DNA of 64,000 bases from an uncultured Pelagibacteraceae bacterium (GTDB taxonomy: Bacteria > Pseudomonadota > Alphaproteobacteria > Pelagibacterales > Pelagibacteraceae). The notes below the pieces were generated by a model. The model was not told where the DNA came from. It ran no database searches and worked only from the letters and a program-made list of their open reading frames with translations. Shown one piece after another: positions 33,896 through 43,744 of this stretch (positions within the stretch are counted from its first letter, which is position 1; each line of letters begins with the position of its first letter). A program made the translations under genes and the position numbers. Where the stretch lies: contig CABYGR010000002.1 of NCBI GenBank assembly GCA_902518595.1, forward strand, positions 1 through 64,000. The letters run 5' to 3'.

Positions 33896-34396
33896 ATGAA
33901 AATAAACATAGCACTTTTAACTGTAACAGATACCAGAACATTTGATAATGACAAATCAGGAGCAATCTTGGTGGATAAAATTAAAGAGGCCGATCATAGT
34001 TTATTAGATAGAAAAATATGCAAAGACAACAAAGATGAAATAGTTTTGATATTAAAAGAGTGGTTAAAGAATGAAAAAATTGATGTAATTATTACAACGG
34101 GTGGAACTGGTCTCACGGGTAGAGATATAACTCCAGAAGCATTAGATGAAATTGCAGATAAACATATTCATGGGTTTGGTGAAATATTTAGAAACATAAG
34201 CTTAAAAACTGTTGGCACTTCAGCAATTCAATCAAGAGCTTGTGCTGTACTATCAAACGGCAAATATATTTTTGCTTTACCAGGTTCATCTGGTGGCGTT
34301 ACTGATGCTTGGGAAGGAATTTTAAAACATCAATTAGACATTAATCATAAACCATGTAATTTTGTAGAACTTCTTCCAAGACTGAAAGAAAAATAA
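33896..34396 (+). CDS. moaB: Molybdenum cofactor biosynthesis protein MoaB
   Basis: LLTVTDTRTFDNDKSG; ITTGGTGLTGRDITPEA; FALPGSSGGVTDAWEGIL. Confidence 0.93.
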   Translation: MKINIALLTVTDTRTFDNDKSGAILVDKIKEADHSLLDRKICKDNKDEIVLILKEWLKNEKIDVIITTGGTGLTGRDITPEALDEIADKHIHGFGEIFRNISLKTVGTSAIQSRACAVLSNGKYIFALPGSSGGVTDAWEGILKHQLDINHKPCNFVELLPRLKEK

Positions 34397-34642
34397 TTAT
34401 TTTTGATACTTTTCTTTCCACTCTGAGTAAGGCATTCCATAAACATGTTCTCTAGCTTCAGGATCTGAAATAGTAATACCTTTTTTTTCAGCTTCTTCCC
34501 GATACCATTTAGATAAACAATTTCTACAGAAGCCTGCCAAATTCATTAGATCAATATTTTGTACATCTTTTCTTTCTTTTAAATGTCCAATCAATCTTTC
34601 AAAGGCAGCAGATTGTAATTCTTTTTTTGTATTATCATCCAT
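34397..34642 (-). CDS. DUF1244 domain-containing protein
   Basis: AAFERLIGHLKERKDVQNIDLMNLAGFCRNCLSKWY...YGMPYSEWKEKYQ. Confidence 0.88.
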   Translation of the reverse strand: MDDNTKKELQSAAFERLIGHLKERKDVQNIDLMNLAGFCRNCLSKWYREEAEKKGITISDPEAREHVYGMPYSEWKEKYQK

Positions 34643-34672
34643 AATTTAATATGTTAAAGTTTTATTTTACTT

Positions 34673-35254
34673 ATGAAATTATCTGGATCATATCAAATTA
34701 ATTTAGAAAAACAAAAAGTTTGGGAAGCATTAAATGATCCTGAGATATTAAAACAAGCAATACCTGGTTGTGAAGAATTTATAAAAAGTTCTGATACTGA
34801 GTTTACTGCAAAAGCTACAAATAAAATTGGACCTTTTAATGCAAGTTTTGTTGGTAATATTGAACTAGGAGATCTTAATCCTCCTGATAGTTATAAAATA
34901 TCTGGTTCTGGAAATTCTCCAGTTGGATTTGCTTCAGGAGAGGCCAGTGTAAGATTAGAAGATCATGATAATGGAACTAAACTTACTTATGAAGTGCAAG
35001 CAAATGTTGGTGGTAAAATAGCACAAGTTGGTTCAAGATTAATTGATATGACAGCAAAAAAAATGGCTGATATTTTTTTCGGCAAATTTTCAGAGTTAAT
35101 TTCAAAAAATGATGGTTCATCTAAAGATCATCCAGATATCAGTGAAAAAAGTTCTGTAGATCCAGTTATAGACAATAAAAAACCTAATCAAAAAATACTA
35201 ATATTTTCAGCTGTAGTCTTGGCAGTAGCAATTATAATTTATTCATTTCTTTAA
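34673..35254 (+). CDS. coxG: CoxG/SRPBCC-family protein with C-terminal TM anchor
   Basis: WEALNDPEILKQAIPGCEEF; KMADIFFGKFSE; C-terminal hydrophobic helix; next to coxSLM-like genes. Confidence 0.88.
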   Translation: MKLSGSYQINLEKQKVWEALNDPEILKQAIPGCEEFIKSSDTEFTAKATNKIGPFNASFVGNIELGDLNPPDSYKISGSGNSPVGFASGEASVRLEDHDNGTKLTYEVQANVGGKIAQVGSRLIDMTAKKMADIFFGKFSELISKNDGSSKDHPDISEKSSVDPVIDNKKPNQKILIFSAVVLAVAIIIYSFL

Positions 35255-35379
35255 AAGCCTTATTTTTTAATAAAAAATAATGATAAAATTCACGCAAAAG
35301 TAGAATTATAATTTAATTAATATTTGCTTCTCCATTTTACTTGTGATGTAATTATTTTAATTAATTAGGGGGACATGCG

Positions 35380-35841
35380 ATGACAAAAATTACATTAGAA
35401 GTTAATGGAAAAAAAGTCAGTAAAGATGTTGCAGACCACACACTTTTATCAGTTTTTTTAAGAGATAATTTAAATTTAACAGGAACACACGTTGGTTGTG
35501 ATACTAGTCAGTGTGGGGCTTGTGTAGTTCATGTAAATGGTAAATCAATAAAGAGTTGCTCAACATTAGCGGCGGACATTGATGGTTCTAAAGTGACTAC
35601 AATTGAAGGCTTAGCAAAAGACGGAAAACTTCATCCTATGCAAGAAGCATTTAAAAAGACACATGGATTACAGTGTGGATTTTGTACACCAGGAATGGTT
35701 ATGAGTGCTGTTGATCTATTACAAACAAAAAAAAATCCTAGTGAACAAGAAATTAGAGAATGGTTAGAAGGTAATATCTGTAGATGTACAGGTTATCAAA
35801 ATATAGTTGCAGCTGTAAAAGAAGCTTCAACAAAAATGTAA
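35380..35841 (+). CDS. coxS: [2Fe-2S] small subunit, xanthine oxidase/CODH family
   Basis: [41 protein letters not shown]. Confidence 0.95.
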   Translation: MTKITLEVNGKKVSKDVADHTLLSVFLRDNLNLTGTHVGCDTSQCGACVVHVNGKSIKSCSTLAADIDGSKVTTIEGLAKDGKLHPMQEAFKKTHGLQCGFCTPGMVMSAVDLLQTKKNPSEQEIREWLEGNICRCTGYQNIVAAVKEASTKM

Positions 35842-35859
35842 TTTGAAAGGAGAAAATAA

Positions 35860-38238
35860 ATGGCAAGTCTAGTTGGATCAAGGGTTGAAAGAAAAGAAGA
35901 TGGAAGATTTTTACAAGGAAAAGGGAGATACACAGCAGACATTAATATTGCAAATCAAACATATGCTATTTTTGTAAGATCTCCTCATGCAAGAGCAAAA
36001 ATTAAAGGTGTAGATACTTCAAAAGCATTAAAATCATCAGGAGTAGTTGGAGTATTAACAGGTAAAGAAATTGCAGAAGATAAAATTGGAGGTCTAATTG
36101 CTGGATGGGCAATTAGAAGTGAAGATGGCTCTGAAATGAAAGTTCCAGCAAACCCCCCATTAGCAAAAGATGTTGCTAACTTTGTAGGTGAACCTATAGC
36201 AGTTGTTTTTGCAGAAACTTTAGATGAAGCTAAAGAAGGTGCAGAAAAAGTAAAAGTTGATTACAAAATTTTAAAAGCTGTAGTAGATCCATCAGATGCT
36301 ATGAAGAGTGAAGCTATACATGACGGTGTTGATAAAAATCTTTGTTACGATTGGTTGCTAGGTGATAGAAAAGCAGTAGATGAAGCTTTTGCTAAGGCTG
36401 ATAAAATTATTAAAGTTGATTTGATTAATAACAGACTTGTTCCTAATGCAATGGAACCAAGAGCATGCGTAGTGGACTACAATACTGCTTCAGAAGAAAT
36501 TACTTTGTATACCACAAGTCAAAATCCCCATTTATCTAGATTAGTTATGTCTGCATTTGGCGGTGTTGCTCCAGAAAATAAATTAAGAGTAGTTGCTCCA
36601 GATGTTGGTGGCGGATTTGGATCTAAAATTAATGTTTATAATGAAGAAATTGTTTGTAGTTGGGCCTCAAAAAAAATTGAGAGACCAATTAAATGGGTTG
36701 CTGAAAGAACAGAGTCTTTTCTTACTGATACTCATGGAAGAGACCATGTTACTCATGCTGAATTAGCAGTAAGTAATGATGGTAAGTTTTTAGGATTTAA
36801 GAATGAAACAATTGCTAACTTAGGTGCTTATGCAAGAGTCTTTGGAACAGTTACACCAACATATTTGTTTGGACCATGTGCAACAGGGGTTTATACAATC
36901 CCAGCAGCATATTCAAACGTGAAAGCTGTTTATACGAATACTGCTCCTGTTGACGCGTATAGAGGTGCTGGAAGACCAGAAGCAACTTATACAATTGAAA
37001 GATTAGTTGAAAAAGCAGCAATGGAACTAGGTATTGATAAAACAGAAATTAGGATGAAAAATTTTCCATCAGAGTTTCCATTTAAACAAACATTAGTTCA
37101 TACAGTAGACTCTGGTGATTATGTTGCTGGTTTAGAAAAAGCTAAACAAATGGCTGATTATTCAGGATTTGAAGCTAGAAGAAAAAAATCTGAAGCCAGT
37201 GGAAAACTTAGAGGAATAGGAGTTTCATCTTATTTTGAAGCATGTGGTATTGCACCATCTGCTGCAGTTATGTCATTAGGTTGTGGAGTAGGGCTATGGG
37301 AGTCAGCAGAAGTAAGATTTAATCCTACAGGTCAAATATCTGTTTTCACAGGTGCCCACAGTCATGGACAAAGTCATGATACTACATTTGCACAAATAGC
37401 AGCAGATGAATTAGGTGTACCCATGGAAAACATTGATGTTGTTCATGGTGACACGGACAAAGGAACATTTGGAATGGGTACCTATGGTTCAAGATCATTA
37501 ACCGTTGGAGGCATTGCAATTGTTAATGCTTGTAAAAAAATTGTAGCTAAAGGCAAAAGAGTTGCAGCTAAAATGCTTGAAGTTAATGAAGATGAAATTG
37601 AATTTAAGGATGGAGAGTTCGTAGCTTTAAAATCTAATAAGAAAAAAACTATTGGAGAAATAGCTTTTGCTTGTTATTTACCAGGTCAAAGAGATGAAAT
37701 GAAATCTCCAATACCTGAAGGAGATGAGCCAGGTTTAATAGAATCTTCTTTCTTTGATCCTGCAAACTTCTCATTTCCAGCAGGTTCACATATTTGTGAG
37801 GTAGAAATTGATCCTGATACTGGGAATGTAAAAGTAGAAAAATACACAGCAGTTGATGATTTTGGAAGAATAGTAAATCCAATGATCGTTGAAGGACAAG
37901 TTCATGGAGGAATTGCTCAAGGAATAGGTCAGGCCTTGCATGAAAATACTCAGTATGATGAAACAGGACAACTAATGACTGCTTCATATATGGATTATAC
38001 AATGCCAAGAGCAGATAATTTTCCAGAGTTTAATTTAGGTTTTACTTGTACCCATGCAACATCTAACCCACTTGGAGTTAAAGGTTGTGGGGAAGCAGGT
38101 GCAATCGCTTCACCACCAACAGTTATGAATGCAGTAATTGATGCATTAGGTGGTCAAGAAATTTCAATGCCTGCAACAGCTGAAAAGGTCTGGAAAGCTT
38201 GTAAGACATTAAAAAAATCTAACGCTAAAGCAGCATAG
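35860..38238 (+). CDS. Molybdopterin-binding large subunit, form II CoxL-like
   Basis: AYRGAGRPEATY loop (not AYxCSFR of form I CODH); active-site Glu in GVKGCGEAGAIASPP. Confidence 0.92.
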   Translation: MASLVGSRVERKEDGRFLQGKGRYTADINIANQTYAIFVRSPHARAKIKGVDTSKALKSSGVVGVLTGKEIAEDKIGGLIAGWAIRSEDGSEMKVPANPPLAKDVANFVGEPIAVVFAETLDEAKEGAEKVKVDYKILKAVVDPSDAMKSEAIHDGVDKNLCYDWLLGDRKAVDEAFAKADKIIKVDLINNRLVPNAMEPRACVVDYNTASEEITLYTTSQNPHLSRLVMSAFGGVAPENKLRVVAPDVGGGFGSKINVYNEEIVCSWASKKIERPIKWVAERTESFLTDTHGRDHVTHAELAVSNDGKFLGFKNETIANLGAYARVFGTVTPTYLFGPCATGVYTIPAAYSNVKAVYTNTAPVDAYRGAGRPEATYTIERLVEKAAMELGIDKTEIRMKNFPSEFPFKQTLVHTVDSGDYVAGLEKAKQMADYSGFEARRKKSEASGKLRGIGVSSYFEACGIAPSAAVMSLGCGVGLWESAEVRFNPTGQISVFTGAHSHGQSHDTTFAQIAADELGVPMENIDVVHGDTDKGTFGMGTYGSRSLTVGGIAIVNACKKIVAKGKRVAAKMLEVNEDEIEFKDGEFVALKSNKKKTIGEIAFACYLPGQRDEMKSPIPEGDEPGLIESSFFDPANFSFPAGSHICEVEIDPDTGNVKVEKYTAVDDFGRIVNPMIVEGQVHGGIAQGIGQALHENTQYDETGQLMTASYMDYTMPRADNFPEFNLGFTCTHATSNPLGVKGCGEAGAIASPPTVMNAVIDALGGQEISMPATAEKVWKACKTLKKSNAKAA

Positions 38239-38248
38239 GAGGCTAATT

Positions 38249-39034
38249 ATGAAAACATTTAATTATCACGTACCAAAAGCTGTTAAAGAAGCTTCAAAGT
38301 TAGCATCAACTAGTTCTGCTTTTTTAGCAGGAGGTATGACAACTATCCCTTCACTGAAATTGGGATTAGCAACTTACAAAGATATAATTGATATAAAAAG
38401 TATTAAAAAATTGTCTGGTATTAAAGTAAGTGGAAAATCTGTAACAATTGGTGCAACAACTAAACATGCAGAAGTTGCAGCTTCAAAAGAAGTTCAAAAA
38501 GCAATTCCAGCTCTTGCAAAATTAGCAGGGAACATTGGAGATGCACAAGTTAGAAACAGAGGCACAATTGGTGGATCAATTTCTAATAATGATCCTTCAG
38601 CTTGTTATCCTTCAGCTTGTATGGCTCTTAATGCTACAATTCACACTAATAGCAGAAAAATTTCTGCATCAAAATTTTTTACAGGAATGTTTGAAACAGC
38701 TCTAAAAAAAGGTGAACTTGTTGAAGCAGTTGAATTTGAAGTTCCTGAAAAAGCTGATTATCAAAAACACCCAAATCCAGCATCAAGATATGCTATTATT
38801 GGAGTTTTTGTTGCTAAAAATAAAAAAGAGGTAAATGTTGCAGTAACAGGTGCAAAATCTTCTGTTTATATAGATAAAGATTTATCAAAAAAATTAACTT
38901 CAAGCTTTTCTTCATCATCAATTGAAGGCATTAAGTTAGATCACTCAGAAATGAATTCAGATATGCATGCATCATCTGAATATAGAGCTAATCTAGTTTC
39001 TTTATATGCAAAAAAAGCTGTTGAAGCTTGTTAA
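38249..39034 (+). CDS. coxM: FAD-binding medium subunit, CoxM-like
   Basis: FLAGGMTTIPSLKLG; GDAQVRNRGTIGGSISNNDPS. Confidence 0.93.
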   Translation: MKTFNYHVPKAVKEASKLASTSSAFLAGGMTTIPSLKLGLATYKDIIDIKSIKKLSGIKVSGKSVTIGATTKHAEVAASKEVQKAIPALAKLAGNIGDAQVRNRGTIGGSISNNDPSACYPSACMALNATIHTNSRKISASKFFTGMFETALKKGELVEAVEFEVPEKADYQKHPNPASRYAIIGVFVAKNKKEVNVAVTGAKSSVYIDKDLSKKLTSSFSSSSIEGIKLDHSEMNSDMHASSEYRANLVSLYAKKAVEAC

Positions 39035-39052
39035 TTAGAATTTATTTTTCAA

Positions 39053-39382
39053 ATGAAAAACTCATTTGATGAAAAAATTTTAGAAGAAGCACATGACTGG
39101 GTTAAATTAAATCAAAAAGTTGTTTTAGCCACAGTTATTCAAACATGGGGCTCTTCCCCAAGACCAACCGGTAGTAGAATGATAGTGAATGAGAAGGGTG
39201 ATTTCTCTGGTTCGGTTTCAGGTGGATGTGTAGAGTCAGCAGTCGTAAGAGAGTGTATTGGCTTAATTAAAGATAACAAACCTTGTAAAAAAATTGAATT
39301 TAAAGTTTCAAATGAAAGTGCTTGGGAAGTAGGACTTGCTTGCGGTGGTGAAATAGCCGTCTATTTAGAACAAGTTAATTAA
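39053..39382 (+). CDS. XdhC/CoxI-family N-terminal domain protein
   Basis: TWGSSPRPTGSRMIVNEKGDFSGSVSGGCVESAVV. Confidence 0.9.
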   Translation: MKNSFDEKILEEAHDWVKLNQKVVLATVIQTWGSSPRPTGSRMIVNEKGDFSGSVSGGCVESAVVRECIGLIKDNKPCKKIEFKVSNESAWEVGLACGGEIAVYLEQVN

Positions 39383-40065
39383 TGAAATTACAAACATTAA
39401 GATCTATTATTGAAAAAAAGAAAAATAAATCTGAATTTGCAATAATTACAAATCTATCTACAGGTGAGAGTGAAATTTTTGAAAAAGATAAACCGTTAAG
39501 CAAAGAAATGGAGACTCACTCAAATCAAATAAAAGAATTTTTTAAATCAAAAAAAAATGGAGTTATAGAAAATACAGAAATATTTGTAGAAACATATGTA
39601 TTACCAATAAAAGTTATTGTAGTTGGAGCAGTTCATATAGCTCAATATTTAGTAGACTTCGCAAAGAGTTTAAATTTTGAAATTTCTATAATAGATCCAA
39701 GAGGATATTTTGCGTCAGAACAAAGATTTCCTGATATGAAAATAATCAATAAGTGGCCAAATGAAGCTTTTAAAGAAATTGATACAAATGAGAATACTGC
39801 ATTAGTTGCTTTAACACATGATCCAAAAATAGATGATCCAGCATTACAACATGCGTTAAAGAAAAAATTTTATTACATAGGAGCACTGGGAAGTAAAAAA
39901 ACTCACGAAAACAGATGTCAAAGATTAAAAGAGGCTGGATTTAGCGATGAGCAAATTAATTTAATTCATGGACCAATTGGAATTAAATTAGGTGGTAGAT
40001 CTGCCCCTGAGATAGCTTTATCAATTATTGCTCAATTAGTTTCTGAAACTTATAATAAAAAATGA
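39382..40065 (+). CDS. XdhC Rossmann-domain protein
   Basis: IVVGAVHIAQYLVDFAK; ALTHDPKIDDPAL; YIGALGSKKTHENR. Confidence 0.9.
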   Translation: MKLQTLRSIIEKKKNKSEFAIITNLSTGESEIFEKDKPLSKEMETHSNQIKEFFKSKKNGVIENTEIFVETYVLPIKVIVVGAVHIAQYLVDFAKSLNFEISIIDPRGYFASEQRFPDMKIINKWPNEAFKEIDTNENTALVALTHDPKIDDPALQHALKKKFYYIGALGSKKTHENRCQRLKEAGFSDEQINLIHGPIGIKLGGRSAPEIALSIIAQLVSETYNKK

Positions 40066-40991
40066 AAAAAATATTTTTAATTATAATTTTTTTATTTGTT
40101 ACAAATAATCTATTTGCCAATACTTTAGAATACAAAGGTTTAGAAAAATTATCCAAAAATAATACTTTCATGAATGATAAAGGTAAACCTTATTCGGTTG
40201 AAGAAATATCTGATAAAAAAAATTCATTGGTAATAATTTATAATCATGGAAGTATTCAGGATGTGAAGCAGGACCCATGTAAAGCAAAACCTACATTTGG
40301 ATATATTTGGGATGCTGCAGTGGTACCAGCTATTTTAAAATTACATAATAAAAAAATTAATGGATTAGAGGTTAAGATTTATCGTGTATGCTCAGGAGTA
40401 AAAGGTATGTCGGTCAAGAATCAAAAAAAATACAGAAATGAATTAAAATCAAATGGAAAGATTAATTTAGTAGATGAGTTTAAAAATATTAAAAGACAAA
40501 ATATAATTCTAAATGAAATTGAAAATTTGAAAAATCTTGGATTTGATAAAATAATCCTTTCAGGATGGTCAGCCGGTGGATGGTCATCTCTAATTTTACA
40601 ATCAAGATATCCAGAAAAAATTATAGGAACAATTGCTTTTAACCCAGCCTTTGCGGGGCCGAAAAATGAATGGCAAAAAAAATTTCCTGAGTGGGGTGCT
40701 TTTAGAGAACTTCAAGTAAATGAATTTAATAAAGCAGACACAATAAATGCAATCGTTTTTGCGCATAAAGATGACATATTTGAAGATCCTAAAACTTTAT
40801 TATTTTTTGAAAATTTTAAAGGTTTGAGTCTTATTGATTATAGTGAATTAAAACCAACCAGATGTACTTGGGCCAATGTAGACAAAAAAATGCCATCAAA
40901 TAAAGGACATAATATTCCACAATCAAAATGTTTTACAAAATATTTAGAAGATAAAAATTATCTGATTTCATTTCTTGAAAATATTCTTTAA
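40062..40991 (+). CDS. Exported alpha/beta hydrolase-like protein
   Basis: Signal-like N-terminus; ILSGWSAGGWSSLILQ nucleophile elbow. Confidence 0.7.
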   Translation: MKKIFLIIIFLFVTNNLFANTLEYKGLEKLSKNNTFMNDKGKPYSVEEISDKKNSLVIIYNHGSIQDVKQDPCKAKPTFGYIWDAAVVPAILKLHNKKINGLEVKIYRVCSGVKGMSVKNQKKYRNELKSNGKINLVDEFKNIKRQNIILNEIENLKNLGFDKIILSGWSAGGWSSLILQSRYPEKIIGTIAFNPAFAGPKNEWQKKFPEWGAFRELQVNEFNKADTINAIVFAHKDDIFEDPKTLLFFENFKGLSLIDYSELKPTRCTWANVDKKMPSNKGHNIPQSKCFTKYLEDKNYLISFLENIL

Positions 40992-41566
40992 TGATTAAAG
41001 CAATTTTTCTTGCAGCTGGTCAATCTAAAAGACTTAAATCTGAAAATAAACTCACTAAATTATATAAAAAAACTCCATTAATAAATCATTCATTAAAAAC
41101 ACTACAAAAAAGTAAAGTAAACAAAGTTATTATTGTACTTGGTCACGATCATAAAAAAGTTAAAAAAATAATTAAAAAAAATAAAAAAAATATTTTTATT
41201 TATAATAAAAATTTTAAAAAAGGTATGGCATCATCTATAAAAGTAGGTTTAAGAAAAATAACTAAAAATGATGAAGGATTTATAATTGTTCAATCGGATA
41301 TGCCGTTTATAAAGAAAGTTGATATCAATAAAATTTTTAATTCAATTAAGTTAAAAAAGTTTTTAGTCTATGTTTTAAAGTTTAAAAACAAAATAGGTAA
41401 TCCAATAGGTTTTGATATTTCTTTGATCAAAAAATTTAAAAATATTAAAGGCGAATTTGGTGCAAAATTTATGGTCAAAAGACTTAAGAACAGAACAAAA
41501 TTTATTAGGATAAGTACAGCTAAATCTTTTAAAGATTTTGATAAGGCTTCAGATTTTAGAATCTGA
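40991..41566 (+). CDS. MocA/MobA-like nucleotidyltransferase
   Basis: IFLAAGQSKRLKSENKL; GMASSIKVGL; VQSDMPFI. Confidence 0.8.
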   Translation: MIKAIFLAAGQSKRLKSENKLTKLYKKTPLINHSLKTLQKSKVNKVIIVLGHDHKKVKKIIKKNKKNIFIYNKNFKKGMASSIKVGLRKITKNDEGFIIVQSDMPFIKKVDINKIFNSIKLKKFLVYVLKFKNKIGNPIGFDISLIKKFKNIKGEFGAKFMVKRLKNRTKFIRISTAKSFKDFDKASDFRI

Positions 41567-42130
41567 TTTATTAAAATTGATTCTAAAAAGTAAAAGAATT
41601 ATTAAAATTATCAGAAAAATAAGTGGTTTAAAAAATATAGTTTTTGATAACCAAATAAAATGAAGTACCCCAAAAATAGAAATTATATAAATTAATCTAT
41701 GAATTTTTTTCCAATTTTGTTTTAAAATTCTTATCATTTTGTCTGATGAAGTGATTGCAAGAGGAATTAATAAAAGCCATGCAGAAAATCCAATAAATAC
41801 AAATTTCTTTTTAAGAACGTCATCAATCAATGGCTTAAAATCGAATCTATAATCAAGTCCAACATAACTTAACATATGTATTGAGGCATAGAAAAAAGCA
41901 AACAATCCAAGCATTCTTCTAAATTTAATCCATTCTAAAGATTTTGTAATTTTTTTGAGGGGCGTCATTGAGAGAGTTAAAAAAATAAAAATAAGTGTCC
42001 ACTCGCCAAAATGGTTTATAATCCTATCTACAGGTTCTGGCCCTAATTTATCGTAAAATATTTGATAAGTAATTATATAAATTGGCCAAAGGGATATTAA
42101 AAAGACAGCAGGCTTAAAATAATTTTTCAA
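41549..42130 (-). CDS. msrQ: MsrQ (YedZ) heme-containing membrane subunit
   Basis: Ferric-reductase-like TM protein with SLEWIKFRRMLGLFAFFYASIHMLSY; adjacent to msrP. Confidence 0.9.
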   Translation of the reverse strand: MKNYFKPAVFLISLWPIYIITYQIFYDKLGPEPVDRIINHFGEWTLIFIFLTLSMTPLKKITKSLEWIKFRRMLGLFAFFYASIHMLSYVGLDYRFDFKPLIDDVLKKKFVFIGFSAWLLLIPLAITSSDKMIRILKQNWKKIHRLIYIISIFGVLHFIWLSKTIFFKPLIFLIILIILLLFRINFNKSDSKI

Positions 42131-42136
42131 TTTATT

Positions 42137-43036
42137 TTAGTAATTCTTTTTTAAATCCATACCACTATAAAGATTAGCAACTTGATCTCCATAGCCGTTG
42201 AACATCAAAGTTTTTATCCTTGGAGCTAAAATACTTTCTCCAATTACTCTCTCTGTAGCTTGAGACCATCTTGGATGATCAACTTCAGGATTTACGTTAG
42301 AGTAAAAACCATACTCTCTCGGTGAAGCATTCTTCCAGGCAGTGTTTGGCATATTTTTTGTTAATTTAACTCTAACAATTGATTTCGCACTTTTAAAACC
42401 ATACTTCCACGGTATGAATATTCTTAATGGTGCTCCATTTTGATTTGGCAAAGGTTTGCCATATAAACCTGTTACAACTGTCGTAAGAGGGTGCATTGCT
42501 TCATCTAATCTCAAACCTTCAATATAAGGCCAGTTTAAAACAGGATATCTTTGACCAACCATTTCTTCAGGATTATAAACAGTTTCAAATTCAACAAATT
42601 TTGCTGATGGTTTAATCTGAACTTTATTAAGTAATTCGCTTAATGAAAAACCTAACCACGGTATCACCATTGACCAACCTTCAACACACCTAAGTTTCAT
42701 AATTCTTTCTTCAGATTTAATTGCTAGAATTTCTTCAATAGGGAGCTCTAAAGATTTTTCGACTTCACCTTCAATTTTAATACTCCAAGGTCTTGTAGTA
42801 AAATTTTTTGCTCTTCTATGAGGATCACTTTTACCAGTACCGAATTCATAAAAGTTATTATAGGTTGTTATATCCTCATAACTATTTGGTTCATTTAGAT
42901 TACCGGCTTTAGCATTTATTAATGGAACTGAGCTTAATGTGAGTGCACCTAGTCCATAGCCCATAGATTTAATAAAAGATCTTCTGTCATTATAAATTTT
43001 TTCAGGAGTAATTTCCGAATATTTAAATTTTTTCAT
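42137..43036 (-). CDS. msrP: MsrP (YedY) periplasmic methionine sulfoxide reductase catalytic subunit
   Basis: Tat motif RRSFIK; LRCVEGWSMVIPWLGF; NGAPLRIFIPWKYGFKSAKSI. Confidence 0.94.
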   Translation of the reverse strand: MKKFKYSEITPEKIYNDRRSFIKSMGYGLGALTLSSVPLINAKAGNLNEPNSYEDITTYNNFYEFGTGKSDPHRRAKNFTTRPWSIKIEGEVEKSLELPIEEILAIKSEERIMKLRCVEGWSMVIPWLGFSLSELLNKVQIKPSAKFVEFETVYNPEEMVGQRYPVLNWPYIEGLRLDEAMHPLTTVVTGLYGKPLPNQNGAPLRIFIPWKYGFKSAKSIVRVKLTKNMPNTAWKNASPREYGFYSNVNPEVDHPRWSQATERVIGESILAPRIKTLMFNGYGDQVANLYSGMDLKKNY

Positions 43037-43475
43037 TGTTTATTGGATTTCCTTTTAACCAAGCACTATCTTCATTTTCGTAATGTTCTTTTTTCCATAT
43101 TGGAGATCTTTTTTTAATTTCTTCAATTATATATCTTGAAAGCACATAAGCTTGATCACGGTGTTTGCAAGCGACTGCGATAATTATGCTTATCTCTCCT
43201 AAGTTTAGACGTCCTTTGGCATGTTCTATAAAAACTGCTTTATCTTTAATATTTAACTTTTGATCTGCTTCATTATAAATTTCCTCAAAACTTTTAATCA
43301 CCATTTCATCGTGACTATCATAAGTTATTCCTGTTACTGTTTTATTATCGTTAATATTTCTTACAGTTCCTAAAAAATAAATTGATGCTCCAAACTTTGA
43401 GTCTTTAATAAATTTTTCAGCGTTTGAAGTAAGTATTTTCTCTTTTTTAAAATCTACTATTTTTGTATGAAGCAT
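43023..43475 (-). CDS. moaE: Molybdopterin synthase large subunit MoaE
   Basis: GASIYFLGTVRN; SPIWKKEHYENEDSAWLKGN. Confidence 0.92.
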   Translation of the reverse strand: MLHTKIVDFKKEKILTSNAEKFIKDSKFGASIYFLGTVRNINDNKTVTGITYDSHDEMVIKSFEEIYNEADQKLNIKDKAVFIEHAKGRLNLGEISIIIAVACKHRDQAYVLSRYIIEEIKKRSPIWKKEHYENEDSAWLKGNPINNEKI

Positions 43476-43744
43476 TAACCTCCCCCGATAGGAGGTATAA
43501 TACCAATCTTTTGATCTTTTGTGATTTTATAATTGTCGCTAATTATTTCGTTATTTTCTGAACAAAAAGCTGAAGATTTTACAACTTTGATAAAACTCTC
43601 ATTACCTTTAAAATTTTTATCTAAATATTTAATGATTTCGTTTCTTAAATCATCTACTGAAGCTTTATCTTGAACCTTAAGTTCTAAATGACCTTTATCA
43701 CTAAAATCTCTACTAGCACCAAACAATTCTAATTTGATTTTCAT
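43475..43744 (-). CDS. moaD: Molybdopterin synthase sulfur carrier MoaD
   Basis: Small beta-grasp protein ending IPPIGGG; adjacent to moaE. Confidence 0.88.
   Translation of the reverse strand: MKIKLELFGASRDFSDKGHLELKVQDKASVDDLRNEIIKYLDKNFKGNESFIKVVKSSAFCSENNEIISDNYKITKDQKIGIIPPIGGG

Noticed and set aside
35260-35280. AT-only hairpin TTATTTTTT-AAT-AAAAAATAA after coxG
   Set aside because: No GC pairs; such palindromes are expected by chance in sequence this AT-rich.
37649-38008. 119-aa minus-strand ORF inside the coxL-like gene
   Set aside because: Shadow ORF, His/Leu/Gln-rich, antisense to conserved active-site region.
38593-38622. Tandem 13-nt repeat TCCTTCAGCTTGT in the coxM-like gene
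   Set aside because: Encodes DPSACYPSACM, the position of the natural DPAAxYPAA repeat in this family; best explained by protein constraint.
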